Origin: SFTJ01 sp045613305
GTDB lineage: Bacteria > Bacteroidota > Bacteroidia > Bacteroidales > Muribaculaceae
Direction of reading: 5' to 3'
NCBI GenBank assembly: GCA_045613305.1
Contig: JAZLAU010000028.1
Location: forward strand, 62,001 to 126,000
DNA: 64,000 bases
The translations under genes and the position numbers were made by a program. The notes beneath the pieces were generated by a model. The model saw only the letters and a program-made list of their open reading frames with translations, was not told the origin of the DNA and did no database searches. This document shows, piece after piece, positions 17,836 through 27,795 of the stretch. How positions within the stretch are numbered: the stretch's first letter is position 1; every line of letters begins with the position of its first letter.

Positions 17836-18747
17836 TTAAGATTGTGACTTCAAAGTAAGGTCAGAAAGGTCGACCTTGCCTGTAAATACTTCGTTTTGAC
17901 GACGTTGGAGAGCTGAGCGCAATTGTTCGATGTCGATGTTGAAACCAGTCTTAAGGTATGTGCGAACAATCGACAACTTGTTTTCGATGGCAGCTTTACC
18001 TTCGCCCGCTTCTTGCATCAATTCATTCCAAGTTTCAGGAGAGTTAGTGATGTAGATAGAAAGCATTTCAGCGAAGTCTTCAGTGTAAGAGTTCTGAGCG
18101 TAAGCCGAGATGAACCCGCGTTGAAGATAACCAGTGTCGTTAGGAGATTCGCTCCACAAGTCTTCTACGTAACCAGAGTCGGTGATGTAACGGTATTCGT
18201 TAGGAATAGTTACTGTTTGGTTAAGGATGTGAGTAAACTCGTGGTGGATGGTCTTCAAATAGTAGTGGTTAACAGCGTTAGCACCCGATTTTAGGTGAGT
18301 GTCGAGGTAGTTAACCCCAGCAAGCAAAATCTTCTTGCCGCCTTCGGCTGTACCAAGGATGAAAGTACCATTGTTGCGGTATTCCCATTCTCCGATAAGG
18401 AAGAACATCTTAGGGAAGTAAGAGCGGGTGAAAGTCACGCCAGCCACTTCGTCATAAAGGTCACAACAAGTGTATTTCACCAAGTGAGCGAGCTTAATTG
18501 CTTGGTTGTAATCGGCAGGAACTGTGTAGTAGTTCAAGTCAGATTCGATTTGCTCGTAACGATACTTGAAAGCAATATTGTAAGGAGTCACGAAATTTTC
18601 GTTAAGCCAAAGGTCGAATTCGTTATATTCTTTTTTGTCGACGGTGATTACGCTCATCGATGTATCGGGCTCGTCGGTTTCGCATGCAGTGAACGAGAAG
18701 CACAAAGCACCGAGAAGAAATGCGTTAAAAATATTTTTGATTTTCAT
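17836..18747 (-). CDS. SusC/D-associated HExxH zinc metallohydrolase lipoprotein
   Basis: The 303-residue lipoprotein has a signal peptide and lipobox (LCFSFTAC). The zinc motif HEFTH lies at residues 169-173 (His169, Glu170, His173). Downstream Asp and Glu residues (SGYVEDLWSES, YTEDFAEML) could supply a third ligand. This matches the family described as substrate-import-associated zinc metallohydrolase lipoproteins, which sit beside SusC/SusD in many Bacteroidota. It probably cuts a peptide or glycopeptide at the cell surface so that fragments enter through the partner channel. The true substrate is not known. It sits 27 bp after susD and 18 bp before the DUF4302 gene. Confidence 0.88.
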   Translation of the reverse strand: MKIKNIFNAFLLGALCFSFTACETDEPDTSMSVITVDKKEYNEFDLWLNENFVTPYNIAFKYRYEQIESDLNYYTVPADYNQAIKLAHLVKYTCCDLYDEVAGVTFTRSYFPKMFFLIGEWEYRNNGTFILGTAEGGKKILLAGVNYLDTHLKSGANAVNHYYLKTIHHEFTHILNQTVTIPNEYRYITDSGYVEDLWSESPNDTGYLQRGFISAYAQNSYTEDFAEMLSIYITNSPETWNELMQEAGEGKAAIENKLSIVRTYLKTGFNIDIEQLRSALQRRQNEVFTGKVDLSDLTLKSQS

Positions 18748-18774
18748 AATTATTTACATTTAGCAGGTTAATAA

Positions 18775-20394
18775 TTATCGTGGGTTAGCTTCGAAGCCAG
18801 CCGAAAGCACCTTAGAAGGGATTTGGAAGCAGCGGCGAAGGTCGTTAGTTTCCAACCAGTCGGTGATTTTTTCAGGCTTACCAGCAGCGTTCATAACGCG
18901 ACGAGGAATTACGATGCCATAGCGGCGAATGTCAAACCAGCGCATACCTTGGCCCACAGTTTCGATGCGGCGGAAGTCGAGAACGCAATGAATCATTGCT
19001 TCGGTCATAGAGCCTTCTTCGATAGTAGTGAATACTGGGTTAAGGTGCTTTTTGTGAGTTGATTCCATGCCACGTTCAGCGCCTTCAGTGTCGTAACTGT
19101 AAGCAATGCCGTCGTAATAAGCCTTGATGGCGTCAGGAGTAAGCGTCTTAGTCGACTTGGTGATGCTTTGCATCCAAGTAGTAAGGTCGGCAGCTGCAAG
19201 GTCGTATTGACCAAGAAGAGCATAAGCTTCAGCACGGTTTAGGATAGTTTCGTCGGTTGTAATAAGAGGGTACACAGCCTTGCGATAACCGATACCAGCC
19301 ACTGGGTCGGTGTATTCAAACTTGTAAGGCACCTTCCACCAAATGATACGGTCGAGGTTAGTGGCAGTGTAAACCTTAGGAAGTGAACGGAATTGAGTGT
19401 AGCTACCCCAAATGTAGTTGGTTGAATAGATGGTTTCCTTTGAAGCCACATAGTTACCGTGAGAGTAGCGAGTCCAAACGCGATAAGGACCAAATGCCAA
19501 ACCGATGCTTGAGTAAGAAGTGGCAAGCACAAGGTTGCAGTTTGATTCGGCGCTGATGTATTCGTTGCAGCGTGCGTCGTAGTCGTTAGTTACAGCATTG
19601 TAAGCAGCCCAGTCGCGAAGCATGTTCTTAGGGTTAGGACCAAGAACTTCGTTAGCGCATTCAATGGCCTTGTCGTATTTGCCGTAGTAAAGATAGAAAC
19701 GGCAAGCAAAAGCGTAAGCGGCAGCCTTGTTCCAGTGGTATTTAGGCACTGTAAGGTGAGAGTCGCCGATAACTTCAAGACCTTCTTCGATGTCTTTTTC
19801 GATGTTAGCGTAAAGGTCGGCAAGGTTGCCACGCTTGTATTGAGGCATCAATTGGGTTTCAGGTTCCTTAAGGTAAGGCAAACCAAGTTCTTTTTCTGCA
19901 GTTTGAGCCGAGTAAGGCATGCAGAACATGTTTGCAAGCATGAAGTTGTTGTAAGCGCGAGCAATAAGTGCTTCGCCTTTGCTTTCAGCAACCTTAGCAG
20001 GAAGAGCAGCACCGCTTGGAAGTTCGGCTTCAATGCGGGCAATACCAGCAAGCGCTTCGTTGGCGTTGGCGTTAGCGTTAAGTGAGCCGTCCCAGAAATT
20101 TTCGCAAGAGTTGTTGTCCCCTTCAGTTTCGGCCTTCCATGAGTATGTGTCGTTAATGAAACGGTCGGTGTAAGGGTTGTTTTCACCATAGTCGTCCACG
20201 TTGTCGCTGGCAAACTCAGCCAACACGAGGTGGTCGTTGTTGGTGTAAGCCGAAACGAGGATAGCAGCAATCTTGTCTTCGCTGTCGATTTCGGCGCGGT
20301 TGTCTGGCATTTCATCGAGGAATGTATCGCAAGACACAAAAGCCAATGAACTTAGAGCGATAACCGCTGATAGATATATATTATTCTTTTTCAT
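18775..20394 (-). CDS. SusD/RagB-family nutrient-binding lipoprotein (second locus)
   Basis: This 539-residue lipoprotein (lipobox FVSC) is the lid partner of the SusC encoded 30 bp upstream. SusD-type helical repeats include SKGEALIARAYNNFMLAN and NKAAAYAFACRFYLYYGKY. The C-terminal region has the RagB-type ILNRAEAYALLGQ and DFRRIETVGQGMRWFDIRRYG. It is longer than the first SusD of this window and clearly divergent from it, so the two loci import different substrates. With a metallohydrolase encoded next, a peptide or glycopeptide ligand is possible but unproven. Confidence 0.93.
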   Translation of the reverse strand: MKKNNIYLSAVIALSSLAFVSCDTFLDEMPDNRAEIDSEDKIAAILVSAYTNNDHLVLAEFASDNVDDYGENNPYTDRFINDTYSWKAETEGDNNSCENFWDGSLNANANANEALAGIARIEAELPSGAALPAKVAESKGEALIARAYNNFMLANMFCMPYSAQTAEKELGLPYLKEPETQLMPQYKRGNLADLYANIEKDIEEGLEVIGDSHLTVPKYHWNKAAAYAFACRFYLYYGKYDKAIECANEVLGPNPKNMLRDWAAYNAVTNDYDARCNEYISAESNCNLVLATSYSSIGLAFGPYRVWTRYSHGNYVASKETIYSTNYIWGSYTQFRSLPKVYTATNLDRIIWWKVPYKFEYTDPVAGIGYRKAVYPLITTDETILNRAEAYALLGQYDLAAADLTTWMQSITKSTKTLTPDAIKAYYDGIAYSYDTEGAERGMESTHKKHLNPVFTTIEEGSMTEAMIHCVLDFRRIETVGQGMRWFDIRRYGIVIPRRVMNAAGKPEKITDWLETNDLRRCFQIPSKVLSAGFEANPR

Positions 20395-20424
20395 AGAGAT
20401 ATCAGTATCTAAAATTCGAAAATA

Positions 20425-23400
20425 TTAAAGTCCGATGCGTAGTGTCATGGTGAATTGCTTAGCCATAGGAAGCGCCACACCACCAGTGTTGAAGAATTCA
20501 GGGTCTTGGCCGTTCAACTTAGAGTCGCTGTAAAGCAAGAATAGGTTGGTGGCTTGAAGTTTCAATGAAAGTTTGTTAACTCGAAGAGAGTTAGTGATGT
20601 TCTTAGGGAATTCGTAACCCAAAGAGATTTCTTTCATTCTGATGAAGTCGCCCTTAGCAACGCGTTCAGTAGAGTAGTTGTAAGCGTTGTAAGCGTAGTT
20701 CAAGTTAGTATCTACCTTGTTTTGGTTAACAGAAGCGATAACAGGGATAGTAGTCTTTTCTTCATCGCCTGGCACAGCCCAACGGTTGTTGAATTCGCGT
20801 GGAGTAGAATCCAAGTCGTCGTAAGTGTTAGAGAAGATAGGGTCAAGACGCACTACGTTACCAAATGAGTAAGTGATGAATGCGTTAAGAGTGAAGTTCT
20901 TAATCTTGAAGATGTTGCCAAACGAACCAGTGTCGGTTGGGTCGATGCTACCTGAGTATTCAAGGAAATCAAGATTGTTTTGTTCTTGGAAGTAGATACC
21001 GGTAGTGGTAACGTTGCCATCTTGGTCGGTGAAAGTAGGAATACCTTCGTTGTTCAAGCCCTGGAATGGGATAGAGAACAAAGAGCGAACAGGATATCCT
21101 TCTTGAGCGAAACCGTTGCCAGCCACAAGGTCGATAACGCGCTTAGCAGTCTTAAGGTCGGTAACCTTGTTCTTGGCGTGAGAGTAGATGAAGTTTGTGG
21201 TCCACTTGAAGTCCTTAGTTACGATGTTGTCGGTAGTGATGCTCAATTCCACACCGTGCGACTTCATAGAAGCGATGTTACCGTACTTGCGGATTTGACC
21301 ACCAATACCTTGAGTGGTAGCAAGACCAATAAGGTCGTAGTTGTCGCGCTTATACCAGTCGAATTCCACGTTGATGCGGTTGTTGATGAAACCTGCAGCA
21401 AGACCGATGTTAAGCTCGTGTTTCTTTTCGTAAGTCAAGTCGCTGTTAGCAAGGTCAACCACTTGCAAGCCGCTTTCGCCCACTTGAGTGAACGGACGCC
21501 AAGGGTTGTAAGCCGAAATTACGGCAAATGAGTTAGTAACAGCAGGACGGTCGGCTGTCAAAGAGTAAGACGCCTTAAGAGTAAGGTGGCTCATAGCAGG
21601 TTGAAGGGCAGGGAAGAAGTCTTCTTCGTGCACGTTCCAAGCACCAGAGATGTTCCAAGTAGGCAACCAACGAGCAGAGCGGCTCTTACCAAGAGAGTTA
21701 GTACCTTCGTAACGAATAGTGCCGTTCAAAGTGTAGCGATGCTTCCAAGAGTAAGTTCCTGTAGCGAAGAAAGCAGCAGAGCGCACGTGAGTGTTTGCCA
21801 TTGAGTAGTAAAGCGAGTTTTCTTCTTGACCTTTCTTGAATACCAAGTAGTCGTAACTTGGAATTTCGCCCATGTCATATTGCATACCCCAACCACGGAA
21901 CCAAGTGCGGTGACGGTCGGTAGAGTTAGTTTCCATACCACCGTAGAAGTTCACGATGTGGTCGTCGTTGTATACGTCGTTGTAGTTAACGCTTGCACGG
22001 AAGTCCCAAGCAAACATGCTGTTGTCGCTGCGTTCGTAGATACCGCCGTTAGGAAGCACTGAAACAGGGAATGAGCCTGGCTTGTCGGGGTCTTGATATA
22101 GGAATGGGTTGCTGTCGCGAATCACGGTAGTTCCCATTGCACGATATGCAAGTGTTTGGTTAGAGTTTTCCTTAATGTAGTGTTCTTGAGAGTTAGCAGA
22201 ATACTTCATGGCACCAAGCACAGAAAGTTCAACAGTCTTAATAGGCTTGTAGCTGAACTTACCAGACACGCGAACGTCGGTAACAGAAAGGTCCATGTAG
22301 TTGTTTTCAAGTTCGTTGAAGATGTTGAAAGGAGCATAGTGACGAGTGTAGAACTCGTTAGGGTCAAGAGCACGAGAAGTGTTCAACGCATAAGAATAAG
22401 GGTTGATGTCGAAGTCACGCTTCACTTCGCCCGACACAACGTCGATGTCAGAGCCAAGAGTGCCCGGAGCAGTTTGCTTACGGTAAGAAGCGTTACCAAT
22501 CATGTTGAACGACAATTGCTTAGAAAGCTTGTAAGTAGAGTTAAGGTTAGCAGTGTAGCGTTGCACCTTGCTTTGCTTAGCCCAACCTGGGTCGGCCATA
22601 GCAGAGATAGACGCATAGTGCTGAGCCTTTTCAGTACCAGAAGAGATGCTCACTGAGTGGTTCATTTGCAAGTTGTTAGAGAACAAACGTCCGAACCAGT
22701 CGGTGTTGCGATATTCAGCAGCACGCAAGTAAGCAGCCTTAGCTTCGTCGGTATTAGCCAAGCCAAACTGACCGCTTGTTGCGTCATATTGGCTGATGAG
22801 TTGATACATCTTACCATAAATACCGCTTGATGAAGCGTTAGCAACTTCAGCATAGTTTAGATAACCCTTTTGAGCAAGTTCTTGGTACACGCTCATTTGG
22901 TCTTGAGAGTTCATGATGTTGAAAGTGCTGTAACTTGGCTTAAGGCGCATGGTGAATTCGCCGGTGTAACTGATAGAGTTTTGACCAGCCTTACCGCGCT
23001 TGGTGGTGATAACAATCACACCCGCCATTGCGCGCGCACCATATATAGATGTAGCACTACCGTCCTTAAGGATTTGGAAACTTTCGATGTCGTCGGCGTT
23101 AAGACCAGCGATAGCCGAAGAAAGAAGAGTTTCGGCATTACCAGAAGAAAGTTCGTCGGCGCTCACGTCGATAACGTCTTCCATAATCACGCCGTCAACA
23201 ACCCAAAGAGGCTTTGAGGAACCATAGATAGATGTAGCACCGCGGACGCGAATCTTAGGAGCAGTACCGAAAGTACCAGACACGTTTTGCACGCTAACAC
23301 CAGCAGCGCGACCTTCAAGCGAACGGCTGATGTCGGCCACACCGTCGATTTTTGCTTCTGCAGCATCGATTTTTGTGGTAGCACCAGTAAAGAGTCGCTT

Positions 23401-23736
23401 GTCAACGTTTTGCATACCTACTACAACAACGTCTCCGAGCACTTTTGAGTCAGATGTCAGAGAGATTTCTAAACCTGTTCCTGCATTTACAGTTTGTGAT
23501 TCATAACCTACGTAACTAATGCGTAGTTGCGTCACTTTGTCGGGCACGTTGAGGCTAAACTTACCGTCGATGTCGGTAGCGATACCTAAATTTGTGCCTA
23601 CTGGTACAACTGAAGCGCCGATAACAGGTTCACCTGTTTCGGAATCTACTACAGTACCATTCACAACCTTCGCTTCGGCAAGGGCTGGGAATAAAACGGC
23701 ACATGTAGCAATCATGATAAATAACAGCTTTTTCAT
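20425..23736 (-). CDS. SusC/RagA-family TonB-dependent receptor (second locus)
   Basis: This 1103-residue outer-membrane importer has the signal peptide MKKLLFIMIATCAVLFPALA, a carboxypeptidase-regulatory-like domain (about 23-95), and a plug with VRGATSIYGSSKPLWVVDG and LKDGSATSIYGARAM near residue 220. A long barrel follows. The C-terminus (MTLRIGL) is hydrophobic but not a classical terminal F. It heads the operon susC-susD-HExxH-DUF4302-BACON. Its first 25 residues differ at only two positions from those of the other SusC here, whereas the rest is divergent. The substrate is not readable from sequence. Confidence 0.94.
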   Translation of the reverse strand: MKKLLFIMIATCAVLFPALAEAKVVNGTVVDSETGEPVIGASVVPVGTNLGIATDIDGKFSLNVPDKVTQLRISYVGYESQTVNAGTGLEISLTSDSKVLGDVVVVGMQNVDKRLFTGATTKIDAAEAKIDGVADISRSLEGRAAGVSVQNVSGTFGTAPKIRVRGATSIYGSSKPLWVVDGVIMEDVIDVSADELSSGNAETLLSSAIAGLNADDIESFQILKDGSATSIYGARAMAGVIVITTKRGKAGQNSISYTGEFTMRLKPSYSTFNIMNSQDQMSVYQELAQKGYLNYAEVANASSSGIYGKMYQLISQYDATSGQFGLANTDEAKAAYLRAAEYRNTDWFGRLFSNNLQMNHSVSISSGTEKAQHYASISAMADPGWAKQSKVQRYTANLNSTYKLSKQLSFNMIGNASYRKQTAPGTLGSDIDVVSGEVKRDFDINPYSYALNTSRALDPNEFYTRHYAPFNIFNELENNYMDLSVTDVRVSGKFSYKPIKTVELSVLGAMKYSANSQEHYIKENSNQTLAYRAMGTTVIRDSNPFLYQDPDKPGSFPVSVLPNGGIYERSDNSMFAWDFRASVNYNDVYNDDHIVNFYGGMETNSTDRHRTWFRGWGMQYDMGEIPSYDYLVFKKGQEENSLYYSMANTHVRSAAFFATGTYSWKHRYTLNGTIRYEGTNSLGKSRSARWLPTWNISGAWNVHEEDFFPALQPAMSHLTLKASYSLTADRPAVTNSFAVISAYNPWRPFTQVGESGLQVVDLANSDLTYEKKHELNIGLAAGFINNRINVEFDWYKRDNYDLIGLATTQGIGGQIRKYGNIASMKSHGVELSITTDNIVTKDFKWTTNFIYSHAKNKVTDLKTAKRVIDLVAGNGFAQEGYPVRSLFSIPFQGLNNEGIPTFTDQDGNVTTTGIYFQEQNNLDFLEYSGSIDPTDTGSFGNIFKIKNFTLNAFITYSFGNVVRLDPIFSNTYDDLDSTPREFNNRWAVPGDEEKTTIPVIASVNQNKVDTNLNYAYNAYNYSTERVAKGDFIRMKEISLGYEFPKNITNSLRVNKLSLKLQATNLFLLYSDSKLNGQDPEFFNTGGVALPMAKQFTMTLRIGL

Positions 23737-23823
23737 ACCTGAATTAATTTGACAATTTGTTAGTTTTTTATGGTTATTGTTTAAATTATTCTTGTTTTAT
23801 GGTATATTTTGTGGTAATGATTG

Positions 23824-23831
23824 CAAAGATA
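23824..23831 (-). promoter_or_regulatory. Probable -7 promoter element of the second susC operon
   Basis: Minus-strand TATCTTTG, a perfect TAnnTTTG, about 88 nt upstream of the ATG. This resembles the roughly 110-nt placing at the first locus. No clear -33 TTG is seen. Confidence 0.5.
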
Positions 23832-24334
23832 TGCTTTTTAGTTTAATAATTTGCTACTTTGTGATATGATTAACACAAAGGCTGTTGGTTTTACTTTTTT
23901 TGTGCTGATTTTTTTGCCGTTGCTCGGGTTGAAACATTAAAGGCTGAGTTTGAGCAGGAAAAGAATTCAGATGTGTGCTGCGTGATTCTTTTTAGTAATG
24001 TGAATTTAAAATGTGTGGGTAATGTCCTGATATAGTGTGATGTATGTGTATTTTTGGGAGATTGACTACTATAACATTAGGGTGGCGGGTATATGTGCTG
24101 CAAGGCGTAAAGTGGTTATGGCAAATTTCTATTGTTATGTGATTTAGATTTAACAATTGAAGGGTGGATTTAACGCAATAAATTTAACATTTGTTCAAAT
24201 CTGAGATAAATAAAGGTAGATATTTGAGATTAAAGTGTAGGTTATGGGTAGAAAAATGCAATAAATGGAGGAAATTTATTAGATTTTTGATAGGATTGCG
24301 GTGAGTGGCAAAAAGTTAAGATTAAGGCAAAAAA
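23832..24334. other. Long AT-rich intergenic stretch, no gene seen
   Basis: About 500 bases between the susC promoter and the valS terminator. I see no open frame with coding character, no tRNA or rRNA, and no repeats. The sequence is AT-rich and could hold distal regulatory sites for the operon. Confidence 0.5.
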
Positions 24335-24376
24335 GAAAAATCTCCGACGCATCAATGTAGAATTGAGCGTCGGAGA
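24329..24376 (-). terminator. Terminator of valS
   Basis: On the minus strand, a 10-bp stem (24367-24376 with 24341-24350) extended by a 5-bp inner stem after a one-base bulge, followed by TTTTTCTTTTTT. A shorter T run on the other side could serve the plus strand. Confidence 0.9.
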
Positions 24377-24444
24377 CTTTTTATGAGAGTTATGATATGG
24401 GCACCTGACGAAATTAGTGGTGCTTAATCATTTTTTGTCTTGAT

Positions 24445-27141
24445 TTATTTTTGCAAAGCAGCGATGCTTTCTTTAAGAGTAGCAATCTTGCTTTCGGCGT
24501 CGGCCTTCTTTTTGCGTTCGGCATTAACAACTGCTTCAGGAGCGTTGTTAACGAAGCGTTCGTTGCTAAGTTTCTTTTCAACCGACATCAAGAAACCTTC
24601 GTAGTATTTAAGGTCGGTGTTAAGTTTAGCAAGTTCTTCTTCAACATTGATGTTGTTGCCAAGAGGAACAGCATATTCGGTAGTTCCAACAAGGAAAGAG
24701 GCTGCTGTGGCATCTTTTTCGTTAACTTCGTCGATTGTTTCGATGTTAGCAAGTTTCATGATAATTGACTTGCAAGCATCGTTAAATTTGCCCACCACTT
24801 GAAGGGCAAGAGCATTCTTGTTAGGAATGTTCTTTTGAAGACGAATGGTGCGAATGCCCGAAATGATTTCCTTAGCAGCGTTCATGTTGTTAAGAGCGTC
24901 GGCGTTAACGATGCCGGCTTCAGGCATCTTAGCCACCATAATGCTTTCGCCTTGAGCGCGTTCGGCAGTGTGTTGCCACAATTCTTCTGTGATGAAAGGC
25001 ATGAAAGGATGCAGCATGCAAAGCAACGATTCGAAGAAACGTAGAGTTTGCTCATAAGTCTTTCGGTCGATAGGTTGCTGATAAGCAGGCTTAATCATTT
25101 CGAGATACCAACTTGAGAATTCATCCCAGAATAGTTTGTAGATAGCCATAAGAGCCTCGCTCAAGCGGAACTTTCCGAATAGGTCTTTCACTTCGGCCAA
25201 CACTGCGTTGAGTTGTGAATCAAACCACTCGATAGCCACTGCGGCATATTCAGGTTGTTCGATGTCGGCCACTTCCCAACCCTTTACAAGGCGGAATGCG
25301 TTCCAAATCTTATTGTTGAAGTTACGTCCTTGTTCGCAAAGGGAATCATCGTAAAGGATGTCGTTACCGGCAGGAGCCGCAAGCATAAGTCCCATGCGTA
25401 CGCCGTCGGCGCCAAAACGTTCCATAAGTTCGATAGGGTCAGGAGAGTTGCCTAACGACTTCGACATTTTGCGGCCCAACTTGTCGCGAACGATACCAGT
25501 GAAATAAACATTTCGGAATGGCATAGCCTTTTGGTATTCGTAGCCGGCCATAATCATACGAGCCACCCAGAAGAAGATGATGTCTGGACCAGTAACAAGG
25601 TCGTTTGTAGGGTAGTAGTAGTTGATTTCTTCGTTGTCGGGATTGTTTATGCCGTCGAAAAGAGAGATAGGCCATAGCCAAGAAGAGAACCAAGTGTCGA
25701 GAGCGTCGTCGTCTTGAGCAAGGTCGGCGAGTTGCATGTCGGCATTGCCCGATTTAGCGCGAGCCTTTTCGAGAGCAAGTTCGGCAGTTTCGGCAACTAC
25801 AAATTGGCGTTGACCGTTTTCGTCCTTTTCGCCGTAGTAGTAAGCAGGGATTCTGTGTCCCCACCACAATTGACGGCTGATGCACCAGTCTTGAATGTTT
25901 TCAAGCCAGTTGCGATATGTAGATTTGTACTTTGCAGGCACAAACTTAATTTCGTCGTCCATTACAGGAGGAAGGCCGATTTCGGCAAAGTGCTTCATGT
26001 CGATAAACCACTGAAGCGATAGTCTTGGCTCGATGGCAACGTGAGTGCGTTCAGAGAATCCAACCTTGTTGGTGTAGTCTTCAACCTTTTCCATCAAGCC
26101 GGCTTCTTCAAGGTCTTTGGCGATTTGCTTGCGCACGTCGAAACGGTCCATGCCAACATACATGCCAGCCGCAGCCGACACAGTGCCGTCGCCGTTGAAG
26201 ATGTCGATGGTTTCGAGGTTGTGCTTTTTGCCGAGCATGTGGTCGTTGGCGTCGTGAGCAGGAGTAACCTTAAGACATCCGGTTCCGAATTCGATGTCCA
26301 CATAGCGGTCTTCAATCACGTTTACCACTCTTCCAACAAGAGGCACAATCACCTTCTTGCCCTTTAGCCATTGGTTTTTAGGGTCTTTAGGGTTGATGCA
26401 CATTGCGGTGTCGCCCATGATGGTTTCAGGGCGAGTGGTAGCCACAACGGCATAACGACGACCGTTTTCGTCGCGGTGCACCACTTCTTCTTCGCTTCCG
26501 GTTTCGCCGCTCATGTCGTCGTCGGCCAAATAGTAACGAAGGTGATATAGTTTAGACTTTTCTTCTTCGTAATATACTTCGTCGTCGCTAAGAGCAGTTT
26601 GGTTCTTAGGGTCCCAGTTTACCATGCGCAGACCGCGGTATATTAGACCTTTGTCGTAAAGGTCGCAGAACACCTTAATAACGCTTTCGCTTCTTTTTTC
26701 GTCCATTGTGAAAGCGGTGCGGCTCCAGTCGCACGATGCTCCAAGTTTCTTAAGTTGTTCAAGAATTATTCCGCCGTGCTTGTGAGTCCATTCCCAAGCG
26801 TGCTTAAGGAATTCTTCACGAGTAAGGTCGGTCTTTTTGATGCCTTCGGCGGCAAGTTTGTTGATTACCTTAGTTTCGGTGGCGATGCTTGCGTGGTCGG
26901 TACCAGGCACCCAAAGGGCGTTTTTGCCTTCCATGCGTGCGCGGCGTATTAGAATGTCCTGAATTGTGTTGTTGAGCATGTGGCCCATGTGTAGCACACC
27001 AGTGACATTTGGCGGTGGAATAACGATAGTGTAGGGTTCTCTTTCGTCGGGAGTAGACTTAAACATGTCGTTGTCCATCCAATACTTATACCATTTGTCC
27101 TCTACTTCAGAAGGATTGTATTTGGTAGCCAATTCGTTCAT
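24445..27141 (-). CDS. valS: Valyl-tRNA synthetase
   Basis: This 898-residue class I aminoacyl-tRNA synthetase charges tRNA-Val with valine in the cytoplasm. The HIGH-type motif is in PPPNVTGVLHMGHML (about residues 42-56). The editing domain (CP1) includes VVATTRPETIMGDTA and the TPAHDANDH motif. The KMSKS loop is RKMSKSLGN near residue 557. The C-terminal ~65 residues form the tRNA-binding coiled coil (EELAKLNTDLKYYEG … KIATLKESIAALQK). Length and order are normal, so it is functional and a housekeeping gene. It ends at its own terminator. Confidence 0.97.
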   Translation of the reverse strand: MNELATKYNPSEVEDKWYKYWMDNDMFKSTPDEREPYTIVIPPPNVTGVLHMGHMLNNTIQDILIRRARMEGKNALWVPGTDHASIATETKVINKLAAEGIKKTDLTREEFLKHAWEWTHKHGGIILEQLKKLGASCDWSRTAFTMDEKRSESVIKVFCDLYDKGLIYRGLRMVNWDPKNQTALSDDEVYYEEEKSKLYHLRYYLADDDMSGETGSEEEVVHRDENGRRYAVVATTRPETIMGDTAMCINPKDPKNQWLKGKKVIVPLVGRVVNVIEDRYVDIEFGTGCLKVTPAHDANDHMLGKKHNLETIDIFNGDGTVSAAAGMYVGMDRFDVRKQIAKDLEEAGLMEKVEDYTNKVGFSERTHVAIEPRLSLQWFIDMKHFAEIGLPPVMDDEIKFVPAKYKSTYRNWLENIQDWCISRQLWWGHRIPAYYYGEKDENGQRQFVVAETAELALEKARAKSGNADMQLADLAQDDDALDTWFSSWLWPISLFDGINNPDNEEINYYYPTNDLVTGPDIIFFWVARMIMAGYEYQKAMPFRNVYFTGIVRDKLGRKMSKSLGNSPDPIELMERFGADGVRMGLMLAAPAGNDILYDDSLCEQGRNFNNKIWNAFRLVKGWEVADIEQPEYAAVAIEWFDSQLNAVLAEVKDLFGKFRLSEALMAIYKLFWDEFSSWYLEMIKPAYQQPIDRKTYEQTLRFFESLLCMLHPFMPFITEELWQHTAERAQGESIMVAKMPEAGIVNADALNNMNAAKEIISGIRTIRLQKNIPNKNALALQVVGKFNDACKSIIMKLANIETIDEVNEKDATAASFLVGTTEYAVPLGNNINVEEELAKLNTDLKYYEGFLMSVEKKLSNERFVNNAPEAVVNAERKKKADAESKIATLKESIAALQK

Positions 27142-27228
27142 AATATTTCTACGATTTTTGCTGTTTTGTTCGTTCTAAATTTTGGCAGGCCTAATTGATG
27201 GCGAGCCGAATGGTTTTTTATTGAAGTG

Positions 27229-27236
27229 CAAAATTA
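27229..27236 (-). promoter_or_regulatory. Possible -7 element of valS
   Basis: Minus-strand TAATTTTG fits TAnnTTTG, about 88 nt upstream of the valS ATG. The -33 region is poor, so this is a tentative call. Confidence 0.35.
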
Positions 27237-27366
27237 CAAAATTCTGCCGATATCTATCACATTTTCAGCCTAAAGATTTGAAAATAATAGTGTTTAAAGT
27301 GCGAATGTGTGTAGGCTTGCGTGAGTATAGAAAAGGGCTAAAGTGTGATGCTATAACCTGCAAAGG

Positions 27367-27765
27367 TTAGAATATGCCCAAAAGTTCAATTTCAAAAATC
27401 AGAGTAGACCCGCCAGGTATTCCAGGCTGCGAGTGTTTGCCATAGGCCATTTCGGCGGGTATGTATAGTTCCCACTTGTCGCCAATGTGCATTCGTTGCA
27501 TGGCAATAATCCACCCATCTATGAGTTCGCACAATCGGCAAGCCAAAGGCGCATCGCCTTCGCTGGTGTCAAACACTTTGCCGTTGATGGTGCGTCCGGT
27601 GTAGTGTGCGGTGATTACGCTGCGAATGTTGGGTTGCTTGCTGTTGGGGTCGCCTTCTTTGATGACTTTGTAAAAGATGCCTTTAGGAAGAGGTTTCACG
27701 CCTTCTTCTTTCGATTTCTGATTAAGCCACTCGATGTTGGCCTTGATGTATGCTTTTTTATCCAT
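27367..27765 (-). CDS. FKBP-type peptidyl-prolyl cis-trans isomerase
   Basis: This 132-residue single-domain FKBP speeds cis-trans isomerisation at proline. The domain runs from about residue 50: VITAHYTGRTINGKVFDTS, then GWIIAMQRMHIGDKWELYIP, AYGKHSQPGIPGGSTLIFEIELL. These hold the usual FKBP pocket residues (Y, D, W, Y, F). There is no signal peptide, so it is probably cytoplasmic. Relatives in Bacteroidota are often lipoproteins, which this one is not. It lies 30 bp after the MATE gene on the same strand and may share its transcript. Confidence 0.93.
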   Translation of the reverse strand: MDKKAYIKANIEWLNQKSKEEGVKPLPKGIFYKVIKEGDPNSKQPNIRSVITAHYTGRTINGKVFDTSEGDAPLACRLCELIDGWIIAMQRMHIGDKWELYIPAEMAYGKHSQPGIPGGSTLIFEIELLGIF

Positions 27766-27795
27766 GTGATATATATAGTTGTTTTTGTGTTGGTT

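Noticed and set aside
24180..24210. T-loop-like TTCAAATC suggesting a tRNA
   Set aside because: No acceptor stem, anticodon arm or CCA-end context can be folded around it.
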